Assembly (NCBI RefSeq): GCF_009664855.1
Contig: NZ_CP045928.1
Location: 4,356,508-4,420,507 of the forward strand
From: Flavobacterium sp. SLB02
GTDB taxonomy: Bacteria; Bacteroidota; Bacteroidia; Flavobacteriales; Flavobacteriaceae
Reading direction: 5' to 3'
DNA length: 64,000 bases
Part shown: positions 40,321 through 48,220 of the stretch, piece by piece
How positions within the stretch are numbered: the first letter of the stretch is position 1
How the letters are laid out: each line of letters begins with the position of its first letter
The notes under the pieces: model-generated
Seen by the model: the letters and a program-made list of their open reading frames with translations, nothing else
Databases searched by the model: none
What the model was told of the DNA's origin: nothing
Translations under genes and position numbers: made by a program

Positions 40321-40767
40321 TTATTTCATAGGTTCTGATTCATCAAAGTTTACCATCCAGCTTACGCCGAATTTATCTTTGAACATTCCGAAATAAGCTC
40401 CCCAGAAAGTTTTATTCATCGGCATATAAATCGTTCCGTTTGCAGAAAGTCCCTTGAAGATTCTATCGGCTTCTGCAGCGCTTTCAACATTTATAGATAC
40501 TGAAAAGTTTCCTCCAAAAACCACATCGCCGGATTGGTCGTTACTATCGCTTCCCATCAAAATAGTACCTCCAATGGGCAATGAAACATGCATTACTCTA
40601 TTGGCATCTTTCTCTGATATTTCGGCACAACCGCCGTCTTCACCTGCAGGCATGTCTTTGAATTTTCCGATATACGGAAATTCTCCTCCAAAAACTGATT
40701 TATAAAACAGAAATGCCTGCTCGCAATTCCCGTTAAATATTAAATAAGGGTTTACTGATGTTGCCAT
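40321..40767 (-). CDS. PhnB-like VOC family protein
   Basis: 148 residues. Vicinal oxygen chelate fold of the PhnB/YjdN type: NPYLIFNGNCEQAFLFYKSVFGGEF at the start, ISEKDANRVMHVSLPIGGTILMGSD in the middle, and NKTFWGAYFGMFKDKFGVSWMVNF at the end, which is the family hallmark. The usual metal ligands of glyoxalase are largely missing in PhnB-like proteins, so the activity is unknown. It is the last gene of a cluster alternating with SRPBCC genes, 52 bp beyond one of them. Confidence 0.88.
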   Translation of the reverse strand: MATSVNPYLIFNGNCEQAFLFYKSVFGGEFPYIGKFKDMPAGEDGGCAEISEKDANRVMHVSLPIGGTILMGSDSNDQSGDVVFGGNFSVSINVESAAEADRIFKGLSANGTIYMPMNKTFWGAYFGMFKDKFGVSWMVNFDESEPMK

Positions 40768-40819
40768 GATTATTTATTGTTTGTTGTTTTTTTGTTTATT
40801 GCAATCTATCCTCTTTATT

Positions 40820-41266
40820 CTATTCTCTTTCCTCTGATAATTCTTTTACAACCTCTAATCCTTTTGGGAAAACCTCTTTATAATAATCGATGTACTGTTC
40901 GACTGTATCAATCTGAGCGACTAAATCGATAAATTCGTCATCCCGAGTTAATCGATAGGTCTCCATTGCCCCGCTCCATTTTTTTGTTTCTTCGGTAATA
41001 GGCATCTCTTTAAAGTCTTTTATTTCACCTAAATGTTTAAAAGCCATATATTCATTTGGAATTTTAGTTTCGATAATACTATACATTCCTTCTCCGCTAG
41101 GAGACATGAAATGCACTTTATCACCTTGATTCCAATCTGTTATTGTATATGATCCTTCACAAAAAACTCCTGTCCATTTTTTATAGGTTTCCTCGTCCCA
41201 TAAAACCGCCCAGACTTTTTCGGCCGGAGCTTTGATTCTGATTTTAAATTCTAAAGTTTCCATCAT
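40820..41266 (-). CDS. SRPBCC family (AHSA1-like) protein, copy 1
   Basis: 148 residues. The helix-grip fold begins with LEFKIRIKAPAEKVWAVLWDEETYKKW. SDF residues such as NQGDKVHFMSPSGEGMYSIIE and the long C-terminal helix (VEQYIDYYKEVFPKGLEVVKELSEE) are visible. Members bind small hydrophobic molecules or act as co-chaperones; the ligand is unknown. Its ATG overlaps the TAA of the upstream VOC gene by one base, so the two are translated together. Confidence 0.85.
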   Translation of the reverse strand: MMETLEFKIRIKAPAEKVWAVLWDEETYKKWTGVFCEGSYTITDWNQGDKVHFMSPSGEGMYSIIETKIPNEYMAFKHLGEIKDFKEMPITEETKKWSGAMETYRLTRDDEFIDLVAQIDTVEQYIDYYKEVFPKGLEVVKELSEERE

Positions 41267-41673
41267 TATGATAATTTACTAAAATCCATAAATAAAACAT
41301 TCCAACGATGACCGTCTAAATCTGCAAAACCAAAGCCATACATCCAGCCCTGAGTTTCTGCCGGGGGCGAAAAAACAGTTCCGCCGGCCTCTTCGACTTT
41401 CTTTGCCAATTCATCTACTTCATCAGTACTTTCTGCATCAATCGAAATCAGAACTTCTGAACTTGATTGCGTATCTGTGAGTTTGTTTTGAGAAAAACCG
41501 GTAAATAATGATTCTTCAAAAAGCATCACAACAAAATGCGACTCACCTACCACCATGCATGTTGAGCTGGGTGTATCGTGTTGCTCATTAAAAGAAAAAC
41601 CTATTTTCCAGAAAAAATCTTTTGCTTTTGCCACATCCTTGACTGGCAAATTCAGCCATATTTGTTTTGTCAT
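41266..41673 (-). CDS. Glyoxalase/VOC family protein, copy 2
   Basis: 135 residues. Two beta-alpha-beta-beta-beta units: WLNLPVKDVAKAKDFFWKIGFSF at the start and ESTDEVDELAKKVEEAGGTV in the second half, ending in YGFGFADLDGHRWNVLFMD, typical of the VOC superfamily. The ligand set (His/Glu at conserved positions) is incomplete. It could be a glyoxalase, an antibiotic-resistance-like binder or a dioxygenase relative. It overlaps the following SRPBCC gene by one base. About 160 bp upstream the next SRPBCC gene ends, across a repeat-containing spacer. Confidence 0.85.
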   Translation of the reverse strand: MTKQIWLNLPVKDVAKAKDFFWKIGFSFNEQHDTPSSTCMVVGESHFVVMLFEESLFTGFSQNKLTDTQSSSEVLISIDAESTDEVDELAKKVEEAGGTVFSPPAETQGWMYGFGFADLDGHRWNVLFMDFSKLS

Positions 41674-41724
41674 AGTTTTTTTATTTTTTTTATTTTAAAC
41701 CATATAAGTTATATAAGATAATTT

Positions 41725-41825
41725 AAGTAGAGGTGCCTTTTGCCGCAAAGGCACTAAGGCACAAAGCTTTTTTTGCTGAATTTAAAGACTTTGTCCCTTT
41801 GCCACTTTTGAACCTTTTAACCTCA
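41725..41825. repeat. AAGGCAC/CCTTTGCC dispersed repeat
   Basis: GCCTTTTGCCGCAAAGGCAC is followed by ACTTTGTCCCTTTGCCACTT and TTGAACCTTTTAACCTC. Related words (CTTAGTCCCTTTGTAACTTT, TTGAACATT) sit between clpP and clpX at 45690-45725. No gene. Confidence 0.45.
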
Positions 41826-41832
41826 AAAAAAA

Positions 41833-42237
41833 CTAATTTTGCTCTACATAACTTTTAAAATTATCCAGGATTGCATTCCAGCCTCCCTGTTGCATTTCGT
41901 CTGAATTTTGAGTTTCAGGGTCAAAGCTTTGGATAATTTCTACTCCGTCCGGAGTTTCAGTAAAAGTAATTTCAACTTTTCTGCCATCTTCCATTACATA
42001 TTCAATCGCTTTATTTTTTTCGACCAAAGTATATTCACCTCCAAAATCAAAACTCATGCTGCCATCTTTTGCCGCCATGGTCGATTTGAATTTTCCGCCT
42101 TCTCTTAAATCATTTTCTGCATAAGGCGTATGCCATTCTGCCGAAGCAAAACTCCAGTTTTTAATATGTTCAGGCTGTGTCCAGAATTCCCAAACTTTAT
42201 CTATCGATGCATTAATCGTATTTTGTACTGTTATCAT
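41833..42237 (-). CDS. SRPBCC family (AHSA1-like) protein, copy 2
   Basis: 134 residues. Starts ITVQNTINASIDKVWEFWTQPEHIKNW, the SRPBCC opening, with FDFGGEYTLVEKNKAIEYVM and a C-terminal helix QGGWNAILDNFKSYVEQ. It is closer to the classical AHSA1 type than copy 1 and clearly a paralogue of it. It is the first gene of the minus-strand cluster and faces the GlxA-type regulator across 168 bp, so it is the likeliest target of that regulator (inference). Confidence 0.88.
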   Translation of the reverse strand: MITVQNTINASIDKVWEFWTQPEHIKNWSFASAEWHTPYAENDLREGGKFKSTMAAKDGSMSFDFGGEYTLVEKNKAIEYVMEDGRKVEITFTETPDGVEIIQSFDPETQNSDEMQQGGWNAILDNFKSYVEQN

Positions 42238-42365
42238 TGTGTTTTTCTTAAATTTATACTCAGTTTATATATAAACTTACAAATTTATTAAGCAAATTTA
42301 AAATATTACAGAAAGCTTTAACATACATTAAAAGTCAACTTTAGGGTCATTTAAGACAATTTAGC

Positions 42366-42373
42366 TATTTTTG
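42366..42373 (+). promoter_or_regulatory. Promoter -7 box of the GlxA-type regulator
   Basis: TATTTTTG matches TAnnTTTG, 32 bp before the ATG at 42406. Confidence 0.6.
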
Positions 42374-42405
42374 TATGTTGTCATTTTTCTAAAATACAAA
42401 TCATT

Positions 42406-43365
42406 ATGAGTAAGAAAGTAGGCTTAATTGTACCGCACGACTATAAATTATTAAGCATAGCTGCGATTTTAGAAGTTTTTGAAACCGCCAATAAACTAAG
42501 TACCCAAAAACCTTTTGATATTATGGTTTTTCAATTGGCAGAACAAATCAATCAGGAACGTTTATTTGGTTATGAAGTCAATCCTATCGAAGATTCTAAT
42601 GAAATTTTAGATTTAATTCTCATTCCTGCTTTTACTACAGATAATATGAGTGAGATGATTGCAAAGAACAGGAATTTTATTCCCTGGCTGCAAAAACAAC
42701 ATCGATCCGGAGCCGAATTGGCGAGTTTTTGCACAGGCGCATTTTTGTTTGCCGCATCAGGATTATTAAACGAAAAACTGGCTACAACTCATGTCGATGC
42801 CTGCAGTGCTTTTACAAAAGCGTTTCCGTTAGTAAAACTTAAAGCCGAAGAAACCCTAACGGCAGACGGCAGTTTATACACAAGCGGCGGTTCGACCTCA
42901 ACATTTCATTTACTGATTTTACTGGTTCAGAAATATTGCGGAAACGAAATTGCGGTTCAGATTGCCAAGATTTTCTCGATCGATTTAAACCGATATAAAC
43001 AGAGTTATTTCAGCACATTCAGACCCAATCATTTGCACAACGATGCTTTGGTCGCGATGCTGCAGCAAAAAATAGAAAGCCAGTATCAAACTATCGAAAA
43101 ACTGGAAGAAATCACTAAAGATATCCCAACGAGTACCCGAAACATGACACGACGATTCAAACAAGTTACGGGAATTCCGCCAATTGAATATCTCCAAAAT
43201 ATACGGGTCGAAAGTTCTAAGAAATATCTGGAGCAAACCCAGCTTTCGATTTCGGAGATTATCGAAAAAACTGGTTACAATGATCCAAAAGCATTTCGAA
43301 AAGTATTTTTTAAAATGGTGGGCATGAAACCAATAGAATACAGAGAAAAATTTAGAGTGCAATAA
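42406..43365 (+). CDS. GlxA family AraC-type regulator with DJ-1/PfpI domain
   Basis: 319 residues. Residues about 5-175 are a DJ-1/PfpI-like domain: GLIVPHDYKLLSIAAILEVFE, ASFCTGAFLFAASGLLNEKL, and TSGGSTSTFHLLILLVQKY. The Cys of ASFCTGAF is in the nucleophile-elbow position of DJ-1 proteins. Residues about 215-318 hold an AraC helix-turn-helix pair ending KTGYNDPKAFRKVFFKMVGMKPIEYR. Such proteins sense metabolites or aldehydes and activate neighbouring genes. It is divergent from the VOC/SRPBCC cluster, which it probably regulates (inference). The GGATAG element copy E lies just downstream on the opposite strand. Confidence 0.93.
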   Translation: MSKKVGLIVPHDYKLLSIAAILEVFETANKLSTQKPFDIMVFQLAEQINQERLFGYEVNPIEDSNEILDLILIPAFTTDNMSEMIAKNRNFIPWLQKQHRSGAELASFCTGAFLFAASGLLNEKLATTHVDACSAFTKAFPLVKLKAEETLTADGSLYTSGGSTSTFHLLILLVQKYCGNEIAVQIAKIFSIDLNRYKQSYFSTFRPNHLHNDALVAMLQQKIESQYQTIEKLEEITKDIPTSTRNMTRRFKQVTGIPPIEYLQNIRVESSKKYLEQTQLSISEIIEKTGYNDPKAFRKVFFKMVGMKPIEYREKFRVQ

Positions 43366-43372
43366 TTTTTTT

Positions 43373-43474
43373 CAGGAGCAGAAATTCCGTTTTAAAAACA
43401 CCTTCTGTCCTGCTCTCCACTATATCTTTTGCTGTGAACCCTACAGCAAAAGGATGCCGTTTCGATCAGGGCTA
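43373..43474 (-). repeat. GGATAG structured element, copy E
   Basis: On the minus strand it begins TAGCCCTGATCG, then ATCCTTTTGCTGT. A 10-bp hairpin follows (43426-43435 with 43443-43452), then GTGGAGAGCAGGAC, and the end reads TTTCTGCTCCTG. The end pairs with the preceding CAGGACAGAA to form a second hairpin. This last block is identical in copy B. Confidence 0.65.
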
Positions 43475-43529
43475 TATTAGAAATTTTATTTTCCATTAGA
43501 AAATCAGTCCGAAAAATTCAAACCAAGCT

Positions 43530-44195
43530 TTACGACTTAATAATCCACATCAGGACTTTTTTATTTTCCTTCAGAAGTTTATCGATCTCTTTCATGTCTG
43601 TATTAGAAACCGCAGGACAACCCCAACCTTCGGGAGTTCCCTGAGGATAAACTTCCTCGCTTGAAATCGCTTCCCAGGAATGCAATACTATTGCCCTGCT
43701 TCTGGCATGTGAATTTGTTTTTTCTTTTCCCTGCAAAACATAATTCACTTTTATACCCCACTGACTCACTCCGCGATCCAGAATAATAAATTTTCCAATT
43801 GACGAACAATGCGAATCAAACTCATTGCTTATTGGGGCATTTTCTTTCGACATCGTTGCGCCCCATTTGTTCTCGCCACAACCATGACTAACCATGTAGG
43901 CTTTTGATACTTTATTCTCTTTAAAATCATATACAAAAAATCTCTTAAGACCGGAATGCATGCCTAAATCGATCAGGAAAAATGTATCCTGATTGAGATT
44001 GTTGCGTTTGCAATATTGTAGTGCTTCTTTGTAATAAGTGCTGTAATCAATGTCTTCGATTTCGCTGCGAGGTTTTTCTTTAGGAGTAATTTCTAATGCC
44101 TTTTCAGGCTTAAAATTGCTTGCTTCCTGATGCTTTTTGTTGTTTTTACAGGACAACATCAACGCAAAGATTATGATGAAGATTATTTTTTTCAT
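43530..44195 (-). CDS. Murein L,D-transpeptidase catalytic domain (YkuD_2) lipoprotein
   Basis: 221 residues. The lipobox is FALMLSC with lipidated Cys16, so it is anchored to a membrane facing the periplasm. The catalytic domain spans about residues 55-221. His172 in VLHSWEA and Cys193 in GWGCPAVS (Cys nucleophile) are the active-site pair. FFLIDLGMHSGLKRFFVYDF and VSHGCGENKWGA precede them. Members of this family act on cell-wall peptides; the specific bond is unknown. It is a single gene between the GlxA regulator and the clpX terminator. Confidence 0.88.
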   Translation of the reverse strand: MKKIIFIIIFALMLSCKNNKKHQEASNFKPEKALEITPKEKPRSEIEDIDYSTYYKEALQYCKRNNLNQDTFFLIDLGMHSGLKRFFVYDFKENKVSKAYMVSHGCGENKWGATMSKENAPISNEFDSHCSSIGKFIILDRGVSQWGIKVNYVLQGKEKTNSHARSRAIVLHSWEAISSEEVYPQGTPEGWGCPAVSNTDMKEIDKLLKENKKVLMWIIKS

Positions 44196-44248
44196 AATGC
44201 CAATTTACATAAAAACAGAAACGAAAAGAGTACAGAAAAAGTATAAAA

Positions 44249-44279
44249 AAAACCTGCTCTTTTATTGGAGCAGGTTTTA
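44249..44279. terminator. Terminator between the YkuD_2 and clpX genes
   Basis: The stem AAAACCTGCTC (44249-44259) pairs with GAGCAGGTTTT (44268-44278). It lies just downstream of clpX on the minus strand, next to a long palindrome. Confidence 0.75.
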
Positions 44280-44281
44280 GG

Positions 44282-44318
44282 TATACTTTGTCAAAGTTTC
44301 AAACTTTGACAAAGTATA
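44282..44318. repeat. 37-bp near-perfect palindrome after clpX
   Basis: TATACTTTGTCAAAGTTT and its exact complement AAACTTTGACAAAGTATA are separated by a single C. It lies 7 bp beyond the clpX stop. It may aid termination or mRNA stability. Confidence 0.8.
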
Positions 44319-44325
44319 TCAAGAT

Positions 44326-45558
44326 TTATGAAGCAATTTCCATTCGCTTCAATAGATTTTTATTCAAAGTATGTTTTGCGTAATCTTTATCAATTGTCAA
44401 CACTTTATCGTCTGAACTTGGCAATTCGTACATCGCATCTGTTAAGATGGCTTCGCATAACGAACGTAATCCACGAGCTCCTAATTTGTATTCTAAAGCT
44501 TTATCAACAATAAAATCTAATGCTTCATCTGAAATATTAAATTCAACATCATCCATCATGAATAATTTTTGATATTGTTTGATTAAGGCGTTTTTAGGCT
44601 GCGTTAAAATCGCACGTAACGTTTCTCTGTCAAGAGGATCCATATGCGTTAAAACCGGTAAACGACCAATGATCTCAGGAATCAAACCAAAGTCTTTGAT
44701 ATCTTTTGGAATGATATATTGCAATAAATTGTCTTTATCGATATTATCCACATTTTTAGAAGTAGAATATCCAACTGCCTGACGGTTTAAACGTTTCGAA
44801 ATGATACGTTCTACTCCATCAAAAGCTCCTCCTGCAATAAACAGGATGTTTTGAGTATTTACCTCAACAAATTTCTGGTCTGGGTGTTTACGTCCTCCTT
44901 TTGGTGGTACATTTACAACTGTTCCTTCTAATAATTTCAGTAAAGCTTGTTGTACTCCTTCACCAGAAACGTCACGTGTTATCGATGGATTATCGCTCTT
45001 ACGGGCAATTTTGTCAATCTCATCAATAAATACAATTCCTCTTTCGGCTTTGGTTACATCATAATCAGCAGCTTGCAGCAAACGTGTCAAAATACTTTCG
45101 ACATCTTCACCCACATAACCAGCTTCAGTAAGTACGGTTGCATCAACGATAGCCAAAGGAACGTCTAACATTTTTGCGATAGTTTTGGCTACCAATGTTT
45201 TTCCGGTTCCGGTTTGTCCTACCATAATGATGTTACTTTTTTCAATCTCTACTTCGTCGTCTAATTGCTGTTGCATTAAACGTTTGTAGTGATTGTAAAC
45301 CGCAACCGACATTACTTTTTTAGTCTGATCCTGACCAATAACGTATTGATCCAGGAAAGCTCTGATTTCTTTTGGTTTCTTTAAAATTAAATCCCCAACA
45401 AGTTTCGCGCTTCCGCTTGATTTTAATTCCTCTATTACAATTCCGTGTGCTTGTTCAATACACTTATCACAGATATGTGCATTTATACCTGCAATTAATA
45501 AATTGGTTTCTGGCTTCTTTCTTCCACAAAACGAACATTCTAATACTACTTTAGCCAT
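44326..45558 (-). CDS. clpX: ATP-dependent Clp protease ATP-binding subunit ClpX
   Basis: 410 residues. The N-terminal zinc-binding domain has CSFCGRKKPE and HICDKC (four Cys). The AAA+ domain shows Walker A GQTGTGKT, the pore loop GYVGEDVE, Walker B IVFIDEIDKIA, and sensor motifs in GRLPVLTHMDPLDRETL and KLGARGLRSLCEAIL. ClpX unfolds substrates and feeds them to ClpP. Order on the minus strand is tig, clpP, clpX, the usual arrangement, with 175 bp of repeat-bearing spacer before clpX. Confidence 0.97.
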   Translation of the reverse strand: MAKVVLECSFCGRKKPETNLLIAGINAHICDKCIEQAHGIVIEELKSSGSAKLVGDLILKKPKEIRAFLDQYVIGQDQTKKVMSVAVYNHYKRLMQQQLDDEVEIEKSNIIMVGQTGTGKTLVAKTIAKMLDVPLAIVDATVLTEAGYVGEDVESILTRLLQAADYDVTKAERGIVFIDEIDKIARKSDNPSITRDVSGEGVQQALLKLLEGTVVNVPPKGGRKHPDQKFVEVNTQNILFIAGGAFDGVERIISKRLNRQAVGYSTSKNVDNIDKDNLLQYIIPKDIKDFGLIPEIIGRLPVLTHMDPLDRETLRAILTQPKNALIKQYQKLFMMDDVEFNISDEALDFIVDKALEYKLGARGLRSLCEAILTDAMYELPSSDDKVLTIDKDYAKHTLNKNLLKRMEIAS

Positions 45559-45733
45559 TCTTTTTTAGTTACATAAGTCGCAAAGTTACTAAGTTTCTGA
45601 GATTTACCAATAAAACCTCAAAAACTTAGCAAGCTATTAACTTTTATTTTTTTTGTTTCAAGTTTAATTTGTTTCAAGTTTCAAGTTAATCTTAGAACCT
45701 TAGTCCCTTTGTAACTTTGAACATTAAAAAAAA

Positions 45734-46408
45734 TTAGCTTCTTCTTAATACTTCATCAATCATTCCGTATTCTTTTGCTTCGTCAGCTTTCATCCAGTAA
45801 TCACGCTCACTGTCTTTGTGCACTTTGTCAAAAGTTTGTCCTGAATGCTGAGAGATAATATGGTACAATTCATCTTTTAGTTTCAACATTTCGCGTAAGT
45901 TGATTTCCATGTCAGTTGCAACACCTTGTGCTCCTCCTGATGGCTGGTGAATCATTACTCTTGAATGTGGTAAAGCCGAACGTTTTCCTGCTGCTCCTGC
46001 ACATAATAAAACTGCTCCCATTGAGGCTGCCATACCTGTACAAATTGTAGCTACATCTGGTTTAATGTATTGCATAGTGTCGTAAATTCCCAGACCTGCG
46101 TAAACGCTTCCTCCTGGAGAATTTAGATAAATTTGAATGTCTTTTGATGCATCAGCACTCTCTAAAAATAATAACTGAGCCTGAACGATATTTGCGATTT
46201 GGTCGTCGATACCTGTTCCTAAAAAGATGATTCTGTCCATCATTAATCTTGAAAATACGTCTAATTGAGAAATATTCAACTGACGCTCTTCGATAATATA
46301 TGGAGTCATGTTTGTTGGGTTCATTGCTGCTACGATTTTGTCGTAGTACATTGCATTTACTCCCTGGTGCTTTGTAGCAAATTTTTTGAATTCTTTACCG
46401 TAGTTCAT
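45734..46408 (-). CDS. clpP: ATP-dependent Clp protease proteolytic subunit ClpP
   Basis: 224 residues. The catalytic triad is Ser129 in TGMAASMGAVLL, His154 in HSRVMIHQP and Asp203 in DSERDYWM. QIYLNSPGGSVYAGLGIYDT is the typical strand region. The N-terminus (about 30 residues before NPTNMTPYIIEE) is probably a processed propeptide. ClpP forms the tetradecameric chamber used with ClpX. It lies between tig and clpX. The 372-bp gap upstream contains the GGATAG element copy D and the tig terminator, so clpP probably has its own promoter. Confidence 0.97.
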   Translation of the reverse strand: MNYGKEFKKFATKHQGVNAMYYDKIVAAMNPTNMTPYIIEERQLNISQLDVFSRLMMDRIIFLGTGIDDQIANIVQAQLLFLESADASKDIQIYLNSPGGSVYAGLGIYDTMQYIKPDVATICTGMAASMGAVLLCAGAAGKRSALPHSRVMIHQPSGGAQGVATDMEINLREMLKLKDELYHIISQHSGQTFDKVHKDSERDYWMKADEAKEYGMIDEVLRRS

Positions 46409-46552
46409 ATTTTAAGTGTTCTAAGTTTATGTTATATCTGTATCTACTCTTCATCAAAGGTTGTACCTCTTTCTAAAGGATGTCAATTTGTCTTGGTTTT
46501 TTGTTTCAAGTTTAATTTCGTTTCAGGTTTCAAGTTTTTGAACTTGTTTTTA

Positions 46553-46703
46553 AATAGCCCAGATAGCAGTGAAAAGCTTTTTGAAATGGCAACTATTTTT
46601 TGTTGGTAAAAAAAAGCGACCAACGGAAGCTCTTTTTTTGCCTTACAAAAAAAGGCAGCCATAAAAAAACTTGTAACGAATAGCTGAATTAGCTTCTGAA
46701 AAG
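46553..46703 (+). repeat. GGATAG structured element, copy D
   Basis: It begins AATAGCCCAGATAGCAGTGAA and ends ACTTGTAACGAATAGCTGAATTAGC, then TTCTGAAAAG. The middle is longer than in the other copies and contains internal stems such as TTGCCTTACAAAAAAAGGCAG. It is in the plus orientation within the tig-clpP gap, opposite to both genes. It extends the consensus for the 5' box to TAGCCC(T/A)GATAG. Confidence 0.6.
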
Positions 46704-46721
46704 TAATCAAAAATAAATTAA

Positions 46722-46757
46722 AACAAAAGAGCGTCAGGAAAAAACTTCCCGACGCTC
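46722..46757 (-). terminator. Terminator after tig
   Basis: GAGCGTCAGG (46729-46738) pairs with CCCGACGCTC (46748-46757), one mismatch, and on the minus strand runs into T-rich DNA. It separates tig from clpP. Confidence 0.8.
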
Positions 46758-46780
46758 AAATATACTTATTGTTTTAGAAA

Positions 46781-48103
46781 TTATTCTCCGTAAGACGCAG
46801 CAATAAATTCTTCGTAAGTTACTTCTTTAGTTGTTGGATTTGCTTTTTCTTTGAACACTTCTAACAATTTTTCTGCTACTACTTGCTCAGAAAGTCTTTT
46901 CACTTCTTCTTGGTTAGATAATACTCTAGCCACGATTCCTTGTACTTCTTCGTCAGTTGGGTTTGTTTGTCCAAATTGAGCCATTTGTTGTCTGATCGCG
47001 TTTGTTGTAAAAGCTTTCAAGTCTTCGAATGTAATTTGGATATTGCTTTGTGCCATTGCTTTTCCTTCGATCAATTGAAAACGTAATCCTTTTTCAGATC
47101 TTGCGTATTCAACTTCAGCTTCTTCTGCAGAAAGTTTTTTCTCTCCAACAGTTTGTAACCATTTTTTAAGAAATTCAGCTGGTAAATCAAATTTTGTATT
47201 TTCGATTAGGAAATCCTGAACGTCTAATAATAATTTTTGGTCTGCTTGTTGCGCGAATTGAGCTTCAGCATCTTCTTTGATTTTAGCTTTTAAATCTTCA
47301 AGAGAAGCTACTTTTCCTTCACCAAAAAGTTTATCAAACAATTCCTGGTTTAATTCTGCCAATTCTGCTCCGTTGATTGCTTCGATAGTAAAGTTTACCT
47401 CGATATCTAATCCGTGAACATCATCATGAGCTACTTTTAAATAGTCCATTAATTGGTGGTCATCTGCAAATAAACCTTTTGTGCTTACTGTAACAACATC
47501 TCCAACTTTTTTACCGATGAATTTGTCAGCAGCAGCTTTGTTAAAAGTAGATACAGCAATTGTAGTAGTATTGTTGATTCCTTTTTCTTCGTTTGCGAAA
47601 GTTCCGGTTAAATCTGAATCAGCTTCAACTTTATCTTGTGGAATTGCTTTTCCAAATTGTTTTTGAATACGTTCTACTTGTCCGTCGATTAATTTATCAT
47701 CAGCAGTAACGATATATTTTACGATATCATTTTTCGCTTCTAAGTCAATTTCAAAGTTTGGCACTAAACCAATTTCGTATTCGAAAGTTAGTTCTTCAGC
47801 ATCCCAATCAAAGTTTTCGTTTTCTTTAGCAAGAGGAGTTCCTAAAAGATTTAATCTTTCAGATTGAACAAAACGCTCTAAAGCCAAATCAACTACTTTT
47901 TTAACTTCTTCTTGCTTAATAGCTTTTCCGTATTGTTTTTCAACAAGGTCTTTAGGAACTTGTCCTTTTCTAAAACCTTTAACGGTTGCCAATGGCATTT
48001 TTTCGTTTATTCTTTTTGCTACCTGACCTTTATAATCCATGTGAACAACTGTCATTACAATTGTTTCATTCACAGCGTCTATTGCTACTCTTTTAATATC
48101 CAT
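46781..48103 (-). CDS. tig: Trigger factor
   Basis: 440 residues. Ribosome-binding domain at the N-terminus (MDIKRVAIDAVNETIVMTVV, and the signature GFRKGQVPKDLVEKQYGK at about 42-59), then a reduced PPIase-like middle, then the long helical C-terminal arms (LNQELFDKLFGEGKVASLEDL and EFLKKWLQTVGEKKLSAEEAE). The middle domain (about 150-240) is diverged from the classical FKBP pattern, as in other Bacteroidota. It is a chaperone at the ribosome exit. It heads the tig, clpP, clpX group. A hairpin upstream separates it from the DUF-type membrane gene. Confidence 0.95.
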   Translation of the reverse strand: MDIKRVAIDAVNETIVMTVVHMDYKGQVAKRINEKMPLATVKGFRKGQVPKDLVEKQYGKAIKQEEVKKVVDLALERFVQSERLNLLGTPLAKENENFDWDAEELTFEYEIGLVPNFEIDLEAKNDIVKYIVTADDKLIDGQVERIQKQFGKAIPQDKVEADSDLTGTFANEEKGINNTTTIAVSTFNKAAADKFIGKKVGDVVTVSTKGLFADDHQLMDYLKVAHDDVHGLDIEVNFTIEAINGAELAELNQELFDKLFGEGKVASLEDLKAKIKEDAEAQFAQQADQKLLLDVQDFLIENTKFDLPAEFLKKWLQTVGEKKLSAEEAEVEYARSEKGLRFQLIEGKAMAQSNIQITFEDLKAFTTNAIRQQMAQFGQTNPTDEEVQGIVARVLSNQEEVKRLSEQVVAEKLLEVFKEKANPTTKEVTYEEFIAASYGE

Positions 48104-48129
48104 CTTCTTCTTTAATTTACATAATAAAA

Positions 48130-48164
48130 TTGGGTTGCAAAATTATAAAATTTTTGCAACCCAA
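48130..48164 (-). terminator. Terminator after the small four-helix membrane gene
   Basis: TTGGGTTGCAAAA (48130-48142) pairs perfectly with 48152-48164; nine-base loop. It lies between the holin-like gene and tig. Confidence 0.75.
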
Positions 48165-48220
48165 CCAAGTTTTTAATTTATTGTATTTGAAGGGGTTTTT
48201 AGCCCGCTTTATATTTTGAT

